Below are positions 1 to 7,001 of a DNA stretch of 23,933 nucleotides, piece by piece. How positions within the stretch are numbered: the stretch's first letter is position 1; every line of letters begins with the position of its first letter. Under the pieces are notes generated by a model. That model searched no databases. It was not told the origin of the DNA and saw nothing but the letters and a program-made list of their open reading frames with translations. This DNA is from CADCTB01 sp038231955 (GTDB taxonomy: Bacteria; Actinomycetota; Acidimicrobiia; Acidimicrobiales; AC-14). The stretch lies in assembly GCA_038231955.1 (NCBI GenBank), contig JBBSIS010000025.1, positions 1 through 23,933 on the forward strand, given 5' to 3'. Position numbers and translations under genes: made by a program.

Positions 1-1483
1 GCCGATCGAATCCACCGAGCCGTCCGGCCGCGGTCTGCATCGTGGCGGCTGCAGCGCGCAGCGCAGGGGAGAGCGCCGTGAGCTCACGCAGTGGATCCGA
101 GGCGCCCCCGACGCGCAAGCTGGACGCCTCTGCCACCGAGCTGAGACTCGACGCTGCCGCCGTAGCCGCTCGCCCCGCATCGACGACCGCCCTCGCTGCG
201 GCCAGGTTCACCCGCAGCCCGGGGAGGATGAGCCCGGTGGAGTTGATGGGGTTGTTCAGGATCGATCGGGCCCGATCGAACCCCTTGGTCGACCGTCCGA
301 ACAGCTCGGTGGCCCGAGCGGCGTCGCCGGCGGCGAGCGCGGCGAGCCCGCTCCTGGCCGAGGTGGCGGCGGCCACGCCAGGGCCATGGGCCCGGACGAG
401 CGCCAGGGCGGCAGGCGCGGCCAGCAGCCCCAGGCCGGCGACGCAAGCGAGGGCGACCACCTTCAGCCTGCGGGGCAGGCCCACCACGACCTCTGTGTAG
501 ACCGGCGCCTGCACGGTTGCGAAGGCGAGTGCGGCCAGCACGGCCGTGACCGCCAGCACGGCGACCGCCAGCGGGATGACCTCCCGGCCGGCCAGGACGG
601 CGAGCACCCCGACCACCGCTTCCACCCCGACCAGTACGGCCACCGCGGGGCCGGCCGACAGGCCTCGAGCCTCGAGCCGGTGCGACAGGTGGTCCTTGCC
701 GCCGAGAGCGATCGACCGTCCCCGGCGCAGTCGGCACACCGTGACCGTGCTGGTATCGAGTACCGGCAGGGCCAGGAGCATCAGGGGAACGGCAAAGCTG
801 CCCGGAGGGGTCAGGGCGGGGCTGACGTCGAGGGTGGACACGGCCAGCACGAAGCCCAGGAAGAGGCTGCCGGTGTCGCCCATGAAGATCGATGCAGGGC
901 GCTTGTTGTGGGCCAGGAACCCGACGCAGGCTCCGGCCAGGCCGGCGGCGAGGATGGCGGTGGTCGGCTGTTCGCCCAGCACGGCCAGGCCGAAGATGGC
1001 CGTGGCCGCAGCAGCCGTGACTCCCGCAGCCAGCCCGTCCATGTTGTCGAGCAGGTTCACCGCGTTGGTGACACCGACGATCCAGATCAGGGTGAAGACA
1101 CCGTCGATTGCGGGGGTGTCCGTGGCGTGGATCCGCAGGCCGGCGGCCAGCACCGCAGCCGCCACGCCCAGCTCCACGGCGAACCGGAACAGGGCGCCAA
1201 CGGATCGGTGGTCGTCGAGCAGACCGAGGCAGCCGATGAACGACCCGCCCAGGGCGATCACCTTGACCTGCGGGGTCAGACTCGAGGTGAAGAGGAGGCC
1301 GACCAGGACGCCGACAATGAGACCGATCCCGCCCAGATACGGGATCGGCTCCTTGTGACGCTTGTGCTCCGCCGTCGGGTCGTCGACGAAGTTGGTGGCC
1401 AGCGCCATCCTTCGCAGCAGGGGAGTGCCGGCCAGGGTGAGGAGGGCGGCGGCGACGAAAGCGTGGGCCCAGGATGGCCCCAT
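1..1483 (-). CDS. WecA/TagO-like polyprenyl-phosphate sugar-1-phosphate transferase fused to a DUF4012-like domain (partial, C-terminus outside window)
   Basis: This frame is open from an ATG at 1483 to the left edge, 494 codons with no stop seen. Residues about 1-335 read as a polytopic MraY/WecA/TagO transferase, which moves a sugar-1-phosphate from a UDP-sugar to undecaprenyl phosphate. Visible family motifs are HKRHKEPIPYLGG (40-52), GLLDD with the catalytic Asp pair at 90-91, NAVNLLDNMDGLA (140-152), FMGDTGS (200-206) and the late loop GGKDHLSHR (261-269). A further hydrophobic segment (about 340-363) then leads into an Ala-rich helical region (366-494) that resembles the N-terminal part of DUF4012 proteins of actinobacterial glycan loci. 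The start lies 2 nt after the stop of the SDR at 1486, so translation is probably coupled. The transferase call is firm. The DUF4012 assignment is by eye. The sugar substrate cannot be read from the sequence. Confidence 0.9.
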   Translation of the reverse strand, partial: MGPSWAHAFVAAALLTLAGTPLLRRMALATNFVDDPTAEHKRHKEPIPYLGGIGLIVGVLVGLLFTSSLTPQVKVIALGGSFIGCLGLLDDHRSVGALFRFAVELGVAAAVLAAGLRIHATDTPAIDGVFTLIWIVGVTNAVNLLDNMDGLAAGVTAAAATAIFGLAVLGEQPTTAILAAGLAGACVGFLAHNKRPASIFMGDTGSLFLGFVLAVSTLDVSPALTPPGSFAVPLMLLALPVLDTSTVTVCRLRRGRSIALGGKDHLSHRLEARGLSAGPAVAVLVGVEAVVGVLAVLAGREVIPLAVAVLAVTAVLAALAFATVQAPVYTEVVVGLPRRLKVVALACVAGLGLLAAPAALALVRAHGPGVAAATSARSGLAALAAGDAARATELFGRSTKGFDRARSILNNPINSTGLILPGLRVNLAAARAVVDAGRAATAAASSLSSVAEASSLRVGGASDPLRELTALSPALRAAAATMQTAAGRLGGFDR

Positions 1484-1485
1484 GG

Positions 1486-2481
1486 CTACGTCGGGCCGGC
1501 GATGGTCGCTGCGTGCTCGGCGGCCGCCTCCCCTACCGTCTCGGTGAGGATGTCGTCGAGCGATCGGGTGGGCTCCCACCCGGTGAGGGCACCGATCTTG
1601 TCGATGTTCGGCACCCGCCGCTGCATGTCCTCGAAACCGGCCGGATAGGCCTGGTCGTAGGGGATCAGTTCCACCGACGACGTGCTGGCGGCGCGATCGA
1701 TGATGCGCTCGGCCAGACTGAGGACGGAGACCTCTTCCTGCGAGCCGATGTTGAACACCTCGCCGACCGCGTCCGGGTGGTCGAGCAGGCCGAGGAGCCC
1801 GTCGACGACGTCGGAGACGTGGCAGAAGCAACGGCTCTGGGTACCATCCCCGTAGACGCTTAGCGGCTCACCCGCAACCGCCTGACGGGCCAGGCGGGGG
1901 ATGACCATGCCGTAGGCCGGGCTCTGCCGCGGCCCCACCGTGTTGAACAGCCGGACCACCGTGGTCGGCAGGTCGCGCTCGCGGTGATAGCTGTAGGCCA
2001 GAATCTCGTCGACCGCCTTGGCCGTGCTGTAGCTCCATCGGGCGATCGAGGTGGAACCGAGGATGCGATCGTCGTCCTCGCGTAGTGGCCGGCTGCCGCT
2101 CTTGCCGTAGATCTCCGACGTGCTGGCCAGCAGGATGGGCTTGCGGTGGCGGAAGGCGGCCTCGATGACGATTTCGGAGCCACGAATGTTGGTGGTGAAG
2201 GAGTGCAGCGGGTGCTCGACGATCAGCTTCACGCCCACGGCCGCGGCCAGGTGGACCACCACGTCGCACTTGTGCACCAGCTTGTCGACCGCCAGCTCGT
2301 CGAGCACCGAGCCCTGCTCGAAGTGGAAGTTCGGGTGCTGGCCGAGGTGGTCCAGGTTGCGCAGCCGGCCCGTGGACAGGTTGTCGAAGGCGACGACCAG
2401 GTCGTCACGGGCCAGGAGCGCCTCGATCAGATGGGATCCGATGAACCCTGCGCCGCCGGTGATCAGGTAGCTCCGCCTCAT
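1486..2481 (-). CDS. NAD-dependent epimerase/dehydratase (extended SDR; UDP-sugar epimerase or UDP-glucuronate decarboxylase-like)
   Basis: This 331-residue protein has the full extended-SDR plan for nucleotide sugars. The NAD-binding loop GGAGFIG is at 9-15, with Asp33 at the end of beta-2 as expected for NAD preference. The catalytic region has STSEIYG (120-126) and Tyr151-x3-Lys155. The later stretch FNTVGPRQS (179-187) and VYGDGTQSRCFCHVSD (209-224) is typical of the UDP-glucose 4-epimerase and UDP-xylose synthase branch. The active-site surroundings read SYSTAK rather than the YDEGKR usual in UDP-xylose synthases, so the exact reaction is open. The gene lies 12 nt after the GT-C-like gene and 2 nt before the WecA-like gene, and it probably makes or converts a donor for the same lipid-linked chain. 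Confidence 0.92.
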   Translation of the reverse strand: MRRSYLITGGAGFIGSHLIEALLARDDLVVAFDNLSTGRLRNLDHLGQHPNFHFEQGSVLDELAVDKLVHKCDVVVHLAAAVGVKLIVEHPLHSFTTNIRGSEIVIEAAFRHRKPILLASTSEIYGKSGSRPLREDDDRILGSTSIARWSYSTAKAVDEILAYSYHRERDLPTTVVRLFNTVGPRQSPAYGMVIPRLARQAVAGEPLSVYGDGTQSRCFCHVSDVVDGLLGLLDHPDAVGEVFNIGSQEEVSVLSLAERIIDRAASTSSVELIPYDQAYPAGFEDMQRRVPNIDKIGALTGWEPTRSLDDILTETVGEAAAEHAATIAGPT

Positions 2482-2493
2482 GGACTAACGATC

Positions 2494-3879
2494 CTAGGGG
2501 ATGGGAGCTGTATGGGCACCATCAGGGACGCTCATGGCAGTGCTCGCCAACGCTCGCTCACCGTCCTCCGTCGGATCCGCATCCTGCTTCCGGGTCGCCA
2601 GACCCAATGAGATCAGCGGCACCAGCATGAGCAGCACCTGCATGCGCTCCCGGGCCAGGAAACCGAAGTTCCCGACGGCCAGAGCAAGGGGAATGCTCGT
2701 CACCGCAGCAGGGATCACCAGGAGATAGATCCTGCGGCCGGCCAGATCGCGCCCGAGGCGAAAGCCTCGCCGGAGGCTGGGCAGCATCGCCCACAGGGCG
2801 ACGACGTCGAACAGGGCGGGAAGCTGACGGGCACCGCCGAGCTGCCACGGGAAGGGACCCACTGAGAAGACGATGAGGCCCTTCGGGAGGTAGGACAGGG
2901 CATTGCCGGTGGTGGAGACGTCCACCGCGGCGTTGAAACCACTGTTGGCCCCGACGGCCAGGCCCTTTCGGGTGGCCGACGCCTGGCGAAGGTCGAGGTC
3001 GAGCGCGGCCTGATAACCGGCGCCGCCTACTCCGGCCGTCAAGATAAGGACAGCGGTCAGGGCGAGGACGCTCAGGGCCACACCGATCCCGCTCAGCACC
3101 GCTTGCCTGCCCACGGCCAGTCCGACGAGCAGACCAGCGGCCACCGTCAGGGCCACGATGTGGCGGAAGTTGAACAGAACGGCCAGGCTGAACATGAGCC
3201 CGAGCACGGCGCCGGGCGAAACCCGTTCCACGATTCGCACCGCGCAGTTCAACGCCAGGGCGACGAGAAACAGGATCGTCGCCTCCTTCAACAGTTGCGA
3301 GGTCCAGACGAAGAAGCTGGGCAGGAGCACAACCAGAGCCGGGGTGTAGAGCGCCGCCTTCTCCCCGAAGAGTCGTCGGGTGACATCTGTGGTCAGTGGC
3401 ACGATGGCGGCGCCCAGGGTGGCGTTGAGCGCCAGTCCGGCGCCGATCTGCGGGCCCACCAGCCAGTAGAGCCCGGCGAGGAGGTAGTAGAAACCGCTTC
3501 TGCCGTTCGGTAGGGAGGGCCCGCGAAGTCCCGTCTTCCATGAATCCAGCACGGCGATGGCGCGAAAATGGTAGGTGAACGCGTCGCCACCCAGATAGCT
3601 GGAGAGCGTCGAACTGTTGGTGATCATCAGGCCGACGACGAGGTGGGCGGCGAACGCGGCAACCGTCCACCAGAGGACGGTGTGGCCGCCGAATGCCACC
3701 TGCTTGTCGGAGCCCATCGACCGGACCAGGAACACCAGCGCCATCGCTCCCAGGGCCGTCGTGATGAGCATGGCAACGACCGAGTACATCCGAACGGTCA
3801 GCAGTCCGACAAGGACAGCCGCGGTCAGGACGCCGAGCATGGCCTTCGCTCGGCTGCGGCCTTGCGGGAGGTCCACCAC
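2494..3879 (-). CDS. GT-C-like polytopic membrane glycosyltransferase (family 39-like), putative
   Basis: This is a very hydrophobic protein of about 460 residues with many membrane helices and a polar C-terminal tail. After the second or third helix there is an acidic motif, GGDAFTYHF (Asp99 counted from the GTG at 3879), matching the first periplasmic loop of GT-C enzymes, where an Asp is the catalytic base. Downstream, NATLGA, a TRRLFGEKAAL loop and WTSQLLKEA recall the PMT/GT39 helix pattern. Such enzymes use polyprenyl-phosphate sugars outside the membrane. A Wzy-type polymerase is the main alternative. The frame extends to a TTG at 3894, but AGGG at 3888-3885 sits 5 nt before the GTG at 3879 and 8 nt before another at 3876, so I prefer 3879. 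It begins the leftward operon and is divergent from the cupin-like gene. Confidence 0.8.
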   Translation of the reverse strand: MVDLPQGRSRAKAMLGVLTAAVLVGLLTVRMYSVVAMLITTALGAMALVFLVRSMGSDKQVAFGGHTVLWWTVAAFAAHLVVGLMITNSSTLSSYLGGDAFTYHFRAIAVLDSWKTGLRGPSLPNGRSGFYYLLAGLYWLVGPQIGAGLALNATLGAAIVPLTTDVTRRLFGEKAALYTPALVVLLPSFFVWTSQLLKEATILFLVALALNCAVRIVERVSPGAVLGLMFSLAVLFNFRHIVALTVAAGLLVGLAVGRQAVLSGIGVALSVLALTAVLILTAGVGGAGYQAALDLDLRQASATRKGLAVGANSGFNAAVDVSTTGNALSYLPKGLIVFSVGPFPWQLGGARQLPALFDVVALWAMLPSLRRGFRLGRDLAGRRIYLLVIPAAVTSIPLALAVGNFGFLARERMQVLLMLVPLISLGLATRKQDADPTEDGERALASTAMSVPDGAHTAPIP

Positions 3880-3939
3880 GGAAACCCTAGCCAACGCTTC
3901 GGGACCGATTCCAAGGCGACCCCTTTGGCCGGAGCGGAC

Positions 3940-3972
3940 GAGTATTTTCGAAGGACCGAGGCTGCAATACTC
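3940..3972. promoter_or_regulatory. Divergent intergenic dyad (GAGTATT ... AATACTC)
   Basis: A perfect 7-bp inverted repeat, GAGTATT (3940-3946) and AATACTC (3966-3972), is separated by 19 bp that hold a TTCGAA palindrome (3947-3952). It sits in the intergenic space between the leftward GT-C-like operon and the rightward cupin-like gene. On each strand AATACT resembles a -10 hexamer, so the dyad could be a pair of divergent -10 elements or an operator. No good -35 was found for either direction. Confidence 0.3.
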
Positions 3973-3977
3973 TGTCC
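3966..3977 (+). promoter_or_regulatory. Putative -10 element for leaderless start of the cupin-like gene
   Basis: The hexamer AATACT (3966-3971) ends 6 nt before the ATG at 3978. That is the spacing expected if transcription starts on the A of the ATG, giving a leaderless mRNA. No Shine-Dalgarno sequence is visible before this ATG, which supports the idea. No convincing -35 was seen. Confidence 0.35.
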
Positions 3978-4943
3978 ATGGATCGGTACGTCGACACTCT
4001 CACCAGGACGTTCGCAGCGACGCCCGACAAGCGGCTGGCGCACGAGCGCAGCGCCAGTATCCTCCAGGCGATCGCCGCCGATCCGTCGGCGATGCGCGAG
4101 GGCTTCCGCCGGCACCTGCTCGTCGACGACGGCTTGTCCCGGTGCAACTACCCCGTGGTCGCAGTGATGCTCGCGTCGACACCGCACTTCGAGCTGGTGG
4201 CCAACTGCTGGATCCCCTTGCCCAACAGGTCGACGGACATGTCGACCAAAGCCATCCACCACCACGGCACGATGCTCCTCACCACGGTAACCGCGTTCGG
4301 CCCCGGCTACGAGCACTGGACCTTCACCCACCCCGAGCTCGTCGACCCCGACCGCGACCTGTTCTCGATGCGCACGCTCGACCGCGGCCCCCACGGCCTT
4401 GGCGACGCCGCCTTCGTCGACGCCCAGATCGCCCACGTGCCGCTGTACACGTCCGACACGACGATCACCCTCGCCCTCTGGAGCTCGAGCGAGCCCACGT
4501 CGTGGAAGGACCGGGTGAAGCGGGTGCCGGTGATGAAGCGCAACAGCGCCCGTCTGACCAAAGCGGCGGCCCGGGCGGGGCTGGCCAAGACGCTCGATCT
4601 CAAGGTGGTCGAGTACTTCGACTTCCACCCGTCGGCCGACGGTTTTGTCGGGATGCGGGAACGAAAGGAGTTCCCCCTCGGGCCCAACGCCGACTACCTG
4701 GCCAGCCTGTTCCACGTTCTGCAGGTCACGGGAAACGACGGTCTCGGCCCGGTGATCGAGGAAGTCGCGGCCAAGCGTCAGATCGGCGACCGGGCGACGC
4801 TGGAGCAGCTGGTCACCGACCTCAAGCGGGGTGAGCCCATCGAGCCCAGGCTCTCCGCCGGCCACACGGGCGTGCCCTACGCCAACTTCACCCGCGACGG
4901 CATCGAGCGGGCCTTGGCGGTCGCCGGCCCGCTCAGCCGCTGA
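3978..4943 (+). CDS. Uncharacterised protein with a cupin-like metal-site pattern
   Basis: This is a 321-residue soluble protein with no signal peptide or membrane helix. I do not recognise a named family. The middle has HHHG (94-97) in a beta-rich stretch ending near Glu112, then a second beta-rich block with His153 in AHVPLYTSD. That spacing is what a cupin or cysteine-dioxygenase-like metal site would show (His, His, optional Glu, later His). The fold call is weak. It is a single-gene unit, divergent from the GT-C-like gene. Its 3' end overlaps the end of the convergent GT4 gene by 11 bp. A role in modifying a small molecule or sugar is possible but not shown. The ATG at 3978 is chosen because the frame has the expected codon bias from there and a -10-like hexamer lies 6 nt upstream. 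Confidence 0.8.
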   Translation: MDRYVDTLTRTFAATPDKRLAHERSASILQAIAADPSAMREGFRRHLLVDDGLSRCNYPVVAVMLASTPHFELVANCWIPLPNRSTDMSTKAIHHHGTMLLTTVTAFGPGYEHWTFTHPELVDPDRDLFSMRTLDRGPHGLGDAAFVDAQIAHVPLYTSDTTITLALWSSSEPTSWKDRVKRVPVMKRNSARLTKAAARAGLAKTLDLKVVEYFDFHPSADGFVGMRERKEFPLGPNADYLASLFHVLQVTGNDGLGPVIEEVAAKRQIGDRATLEQLVTDLKRGEPIEPRLSAGHTGVPYANFTRDGIERALAVAGPLSR

Positions 4944-6117
4944 CCGCCTCGGCGTACAGGCGATCGTACGCCGCCGCAGCCTTGTCGAGGTCGAACACCC
5001 GCTCGGCGGCGGCCCGGCACCGCCGGCGAGCCGCATCGTCGCCCGCCAGGGCCATGAGGGCCTCGGCGCGCTCAGGGAAGGTGTCCGGCGCGGAGGGGTC
5101 GACGACCACGCCCAGTCCTTCGTCGCGGACCAGGTCGGCGCCGTCGCCGATGGACTCGTTGACCGCCACCGGCAGCCCCATCGCCAGCGATTCGGAGACC
5201 TTGGTCGCCGCCGAGGCCACCTTCGACGGCGCCGGCCGAATGAACGCAAACGTGGCCGTGACGCCGGCCAGCGCCTGGGGCACGGCGTCGTAGGGGACCG
5301 ACCGCACGTCGACCTCCTCCGGCGCCAGGCCGGCCGCGTCCACCATCGGCTGGAGCGCTCCGTCGGGGTCGTTGACGATCATCCGCAACCGGGTGTCGGC
5401 GTGGGTCGCCGCCGCACCGGCGAAGCGGAGCATCTCCGGGACCAGGTACCAGGTGCCCAGCGAGCCCAGGTAGGCGAGGGTCGGCCGGCCCGCCGGCTCT
5501 GTCGCCGGCTTGAAGCGGTCGAGGTCGACGCATGTGGGGATGACCATCAACGGTGCGCGGCCCCCGGCACGATCGATGAGTGACTGGACGACCGGCACGC
5601 TCTTGTTCGTCAGGGTAACGACCGCGGCGGCATCGCGCAGGAGCGCCGTCTCGGCCCGCTTGGCAAGCTGGAACAGCCGGCCGCCCGCCGGCCAGATGCC
5701 ACCGTCGACCCGCTCCTCGGGGTACAGCCCCCGCATGTCGAACACATACGGCAGGCCTTTGCGCCGGGCGACGCTGCGCGCCACCAGGGCCGGTGGGTAC
5801 GAGCGGGCGTGGAGCAGGTCGATCTTGCGGCGCGTGACCAGGCGGGCGGCGACGACTCGGGCGACGCTCAGGTCGGCAGTGGTGGCGCCGACAGAGAACC
5901 GCTTGTGGTAGCGGTGCGGGTGCCAGGCGATGCCGGCAGCCGAGAGACGGTCGGCCATCTCCTGGCGCATTTCGACCCGGGCCCACTGCGCCGGCTTCTC
6001 GAAGGTGATCAGGTCGTAGCGGTGGCCGAGGGCGCTGAGGCGTTCGAGGTAGGGCACGACCTGCGACCGGCCGAGGGGGTCGAGCGCCCCGTCATAGGAC
6101 AGGTAGAGGACGTTCAC
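4933..6117 (-). CDS. Glycosyltransferase family 4-like protein
   Basis: This 394-residue GT-B protein begins VNVLYLSYDG, the first beta-strand of GT4 enzymes, and has an N-terminal donor-side loop PLGRSQ (14-19). The C-terminal half holds LAYLGSLGTWY (214-224) and the donor-binding segment TKVSESLAMGLPV (305-317). The usual E-x7-E motif is partial, with Glu309 present and Ala at 301, as in some GT4 subgroups. The frame runs back to 6201, but the GTG at 6117 overlaps the upstream SDR stop by 4 bp (GTGA) and starts exactly at the conserved strand, so I set the start there. It probably adds one sugar to the lipid-linked unit in the cytoplasm. It is the last gene of its operon and converges with the cupin-like gene, with an 11-bp overlap. 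Confidence 0.92.
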   Translation of the reverse strand: MNVLYLSYDGALDPLGRSQVVPYLERLSALGHRYDLITFEKPAQWARVEMRQEMADRLSAAGIAWHPHRYHKRFSVGATTADLSVARVVAARLVTRRKIDLLHARSYPPALVARSVARRKGLPYVFDMRGLYPEERVDGGIWPAGGRLFQLAKRAETALLRDAAAVVTLTNKSVPVVQSLIDRAGGRAPLMVIPTCVDLDRFKPATEPAGRPTLAYLGSLGTWYLVPEMLRFAGAAATHADTRLRMIVNDPDGALQPMVDAAGLAPEEVDVRSVPYDAVPQALAGVTATFAFIRPAPSKVASAATKVSESLAMGLPVAVNESIGDGADLVRDEGLGVVVDPSAPDTFPERAEALMALAGDDAARRRCRAAAERVFDLDKAAAAYDRLYAEAVSG

Positions 6118-7001
6118 GATCCGGGCGGCCGATCGCCGGCCTCCGACCAATAGGCCACGATCCGGTCGAGGGTGTCGTCGGTCGAGTGTCGGCGCACCCA
6201 CCCGGTGCCGACCAGGCGCTCGTTGGTTCCGACCGACTTCATCGGTTCGTGGTCCCCGTAGGGGCGGGCGCCGAACCGCAGCAGTTCGCGCCGGCCGAGC
6301 CGGTCGCCCAACCCGGCCACGAAGTCGTGCAGCGTCACGCCTTCGGCGGTGCAGATGTTGAACGGGCCGGCGACCCGGCGGTTGGAGAGGTGGATCAAGG
6401 CGCCGGCGGTGTCATTGACGTCGATGTAGTCGCGAAGCTGCCGGCCGGGCGAGAGGTCCATCGGCCTGCCGGCGAGCAGCGCGCGGGCGGCGCTGGGGAT
6501 CAGCCGGTCGGGGTGCTCGCCCGGGCCGACGACGTTGAACAGCCGGGCCCACGCCACTGCGAGGGTGCCGCGGGCCATCGAGCTCGTGGACAGCAGATGG
6601 AAGCCGGCCTTGGCCGCGCCGTAGACCGACCGCGGTTCGACGACACCGTCTTCGCGGAGCGGGTCGTCGGACTGGGCGTACTCCGCCTGGCTGCCGGCGG
6701 CGACGAGCGACCGGCACCCGCTCGCCGCCAGTGCCTGGAGCAGCTCGACCGAGCTCTGGAGGCTGGCCAGGTTGCCCTCGACCGAGCTCAGGTAGTCCCG
6801 GGGCGACGCGTACCAACCGAGGTGGATGCAGTCGGTCACGCCGGCGATATGGGCCTGGAGGTCCTCGGCGTCGCGCCACCGGTGCCGGAGCTCGACCATA
6901 TCGACGTTGTCAGCCCGGAGCTGCTCGACGACCCTGCGCCCTATGAACCCGGCGCTGCCTGTAACCAGGACCCGTCTGGCTTCCCCGTCAGCGGGCGTCA
7001 A
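6114..7001 (-). CDS. NAD-dependent epimerase/dehydratase (SDR; possible 4-ketoreductase)
   Basis: This 295-residue SDR has GSAGFIG (15-21), Ser104 in AGSQAEY, and the catalytic pair Tyr127 and Lys131 (VYGAAK). The ending is short for an epimerase and closer in length to 4-ketoreductases of deoxysugar routes. The TTG at 7001 is forced: an in-frame TGA lies only two codons upstream. It overlaps the GT2 gene by 14 bp and the following GT4 gene by 4 bp, so the three are co-translated. The sequence gives no substrate. A 4-keto-sugar reductase for the CDP-sugar cassette is a reasonable guess, because that cassette has no reductase of its own. Confidence 0.9.
   Translation of the reverse strand: MTPADGEARRVLVTGSAGFIGRRVVEQLRADNVDMVELRHRWRDAEDLQAHIAGVTDCIHLGWYASPRDYLSSVEGNLASLQSSVELLQALAASGCRSLVAAGSQAEYAQSDDPLREDGVVEPRSVYGAAKAGFHLLSTSSMARGTLAVAWARLFNVVGPGEHPDRLIPSAARALLAGRPMDLSPGRQLRDYIDVNDTAGALIHLSNRRVAGPFNICTAEGVTLHDFVAGLGDRLGRRELLRFGARPYGDHEPMKSVGTNERLVGTGWVRRHSTDDTLDRIVAYWSEAGDRPPGS

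Noticed and set aside
84..737. Minus-strand frame of 217 codons at the left edge
   Set aside because: It is an Arg/Gly-rich shadow in another frame of the WecA-DUF4012 coding region.
386..1648. Long plus-strand open frame (420 codons) at the left edge, with other plus-strand frames over the same region
   Set aside because: Its translation is Gln/Gly/Arg/Asp-rich and low in complexity, typical of an antisense frame in GC-rich DNA. The minus strand carries a clear WecA-like transferase with all catalytic motifs.
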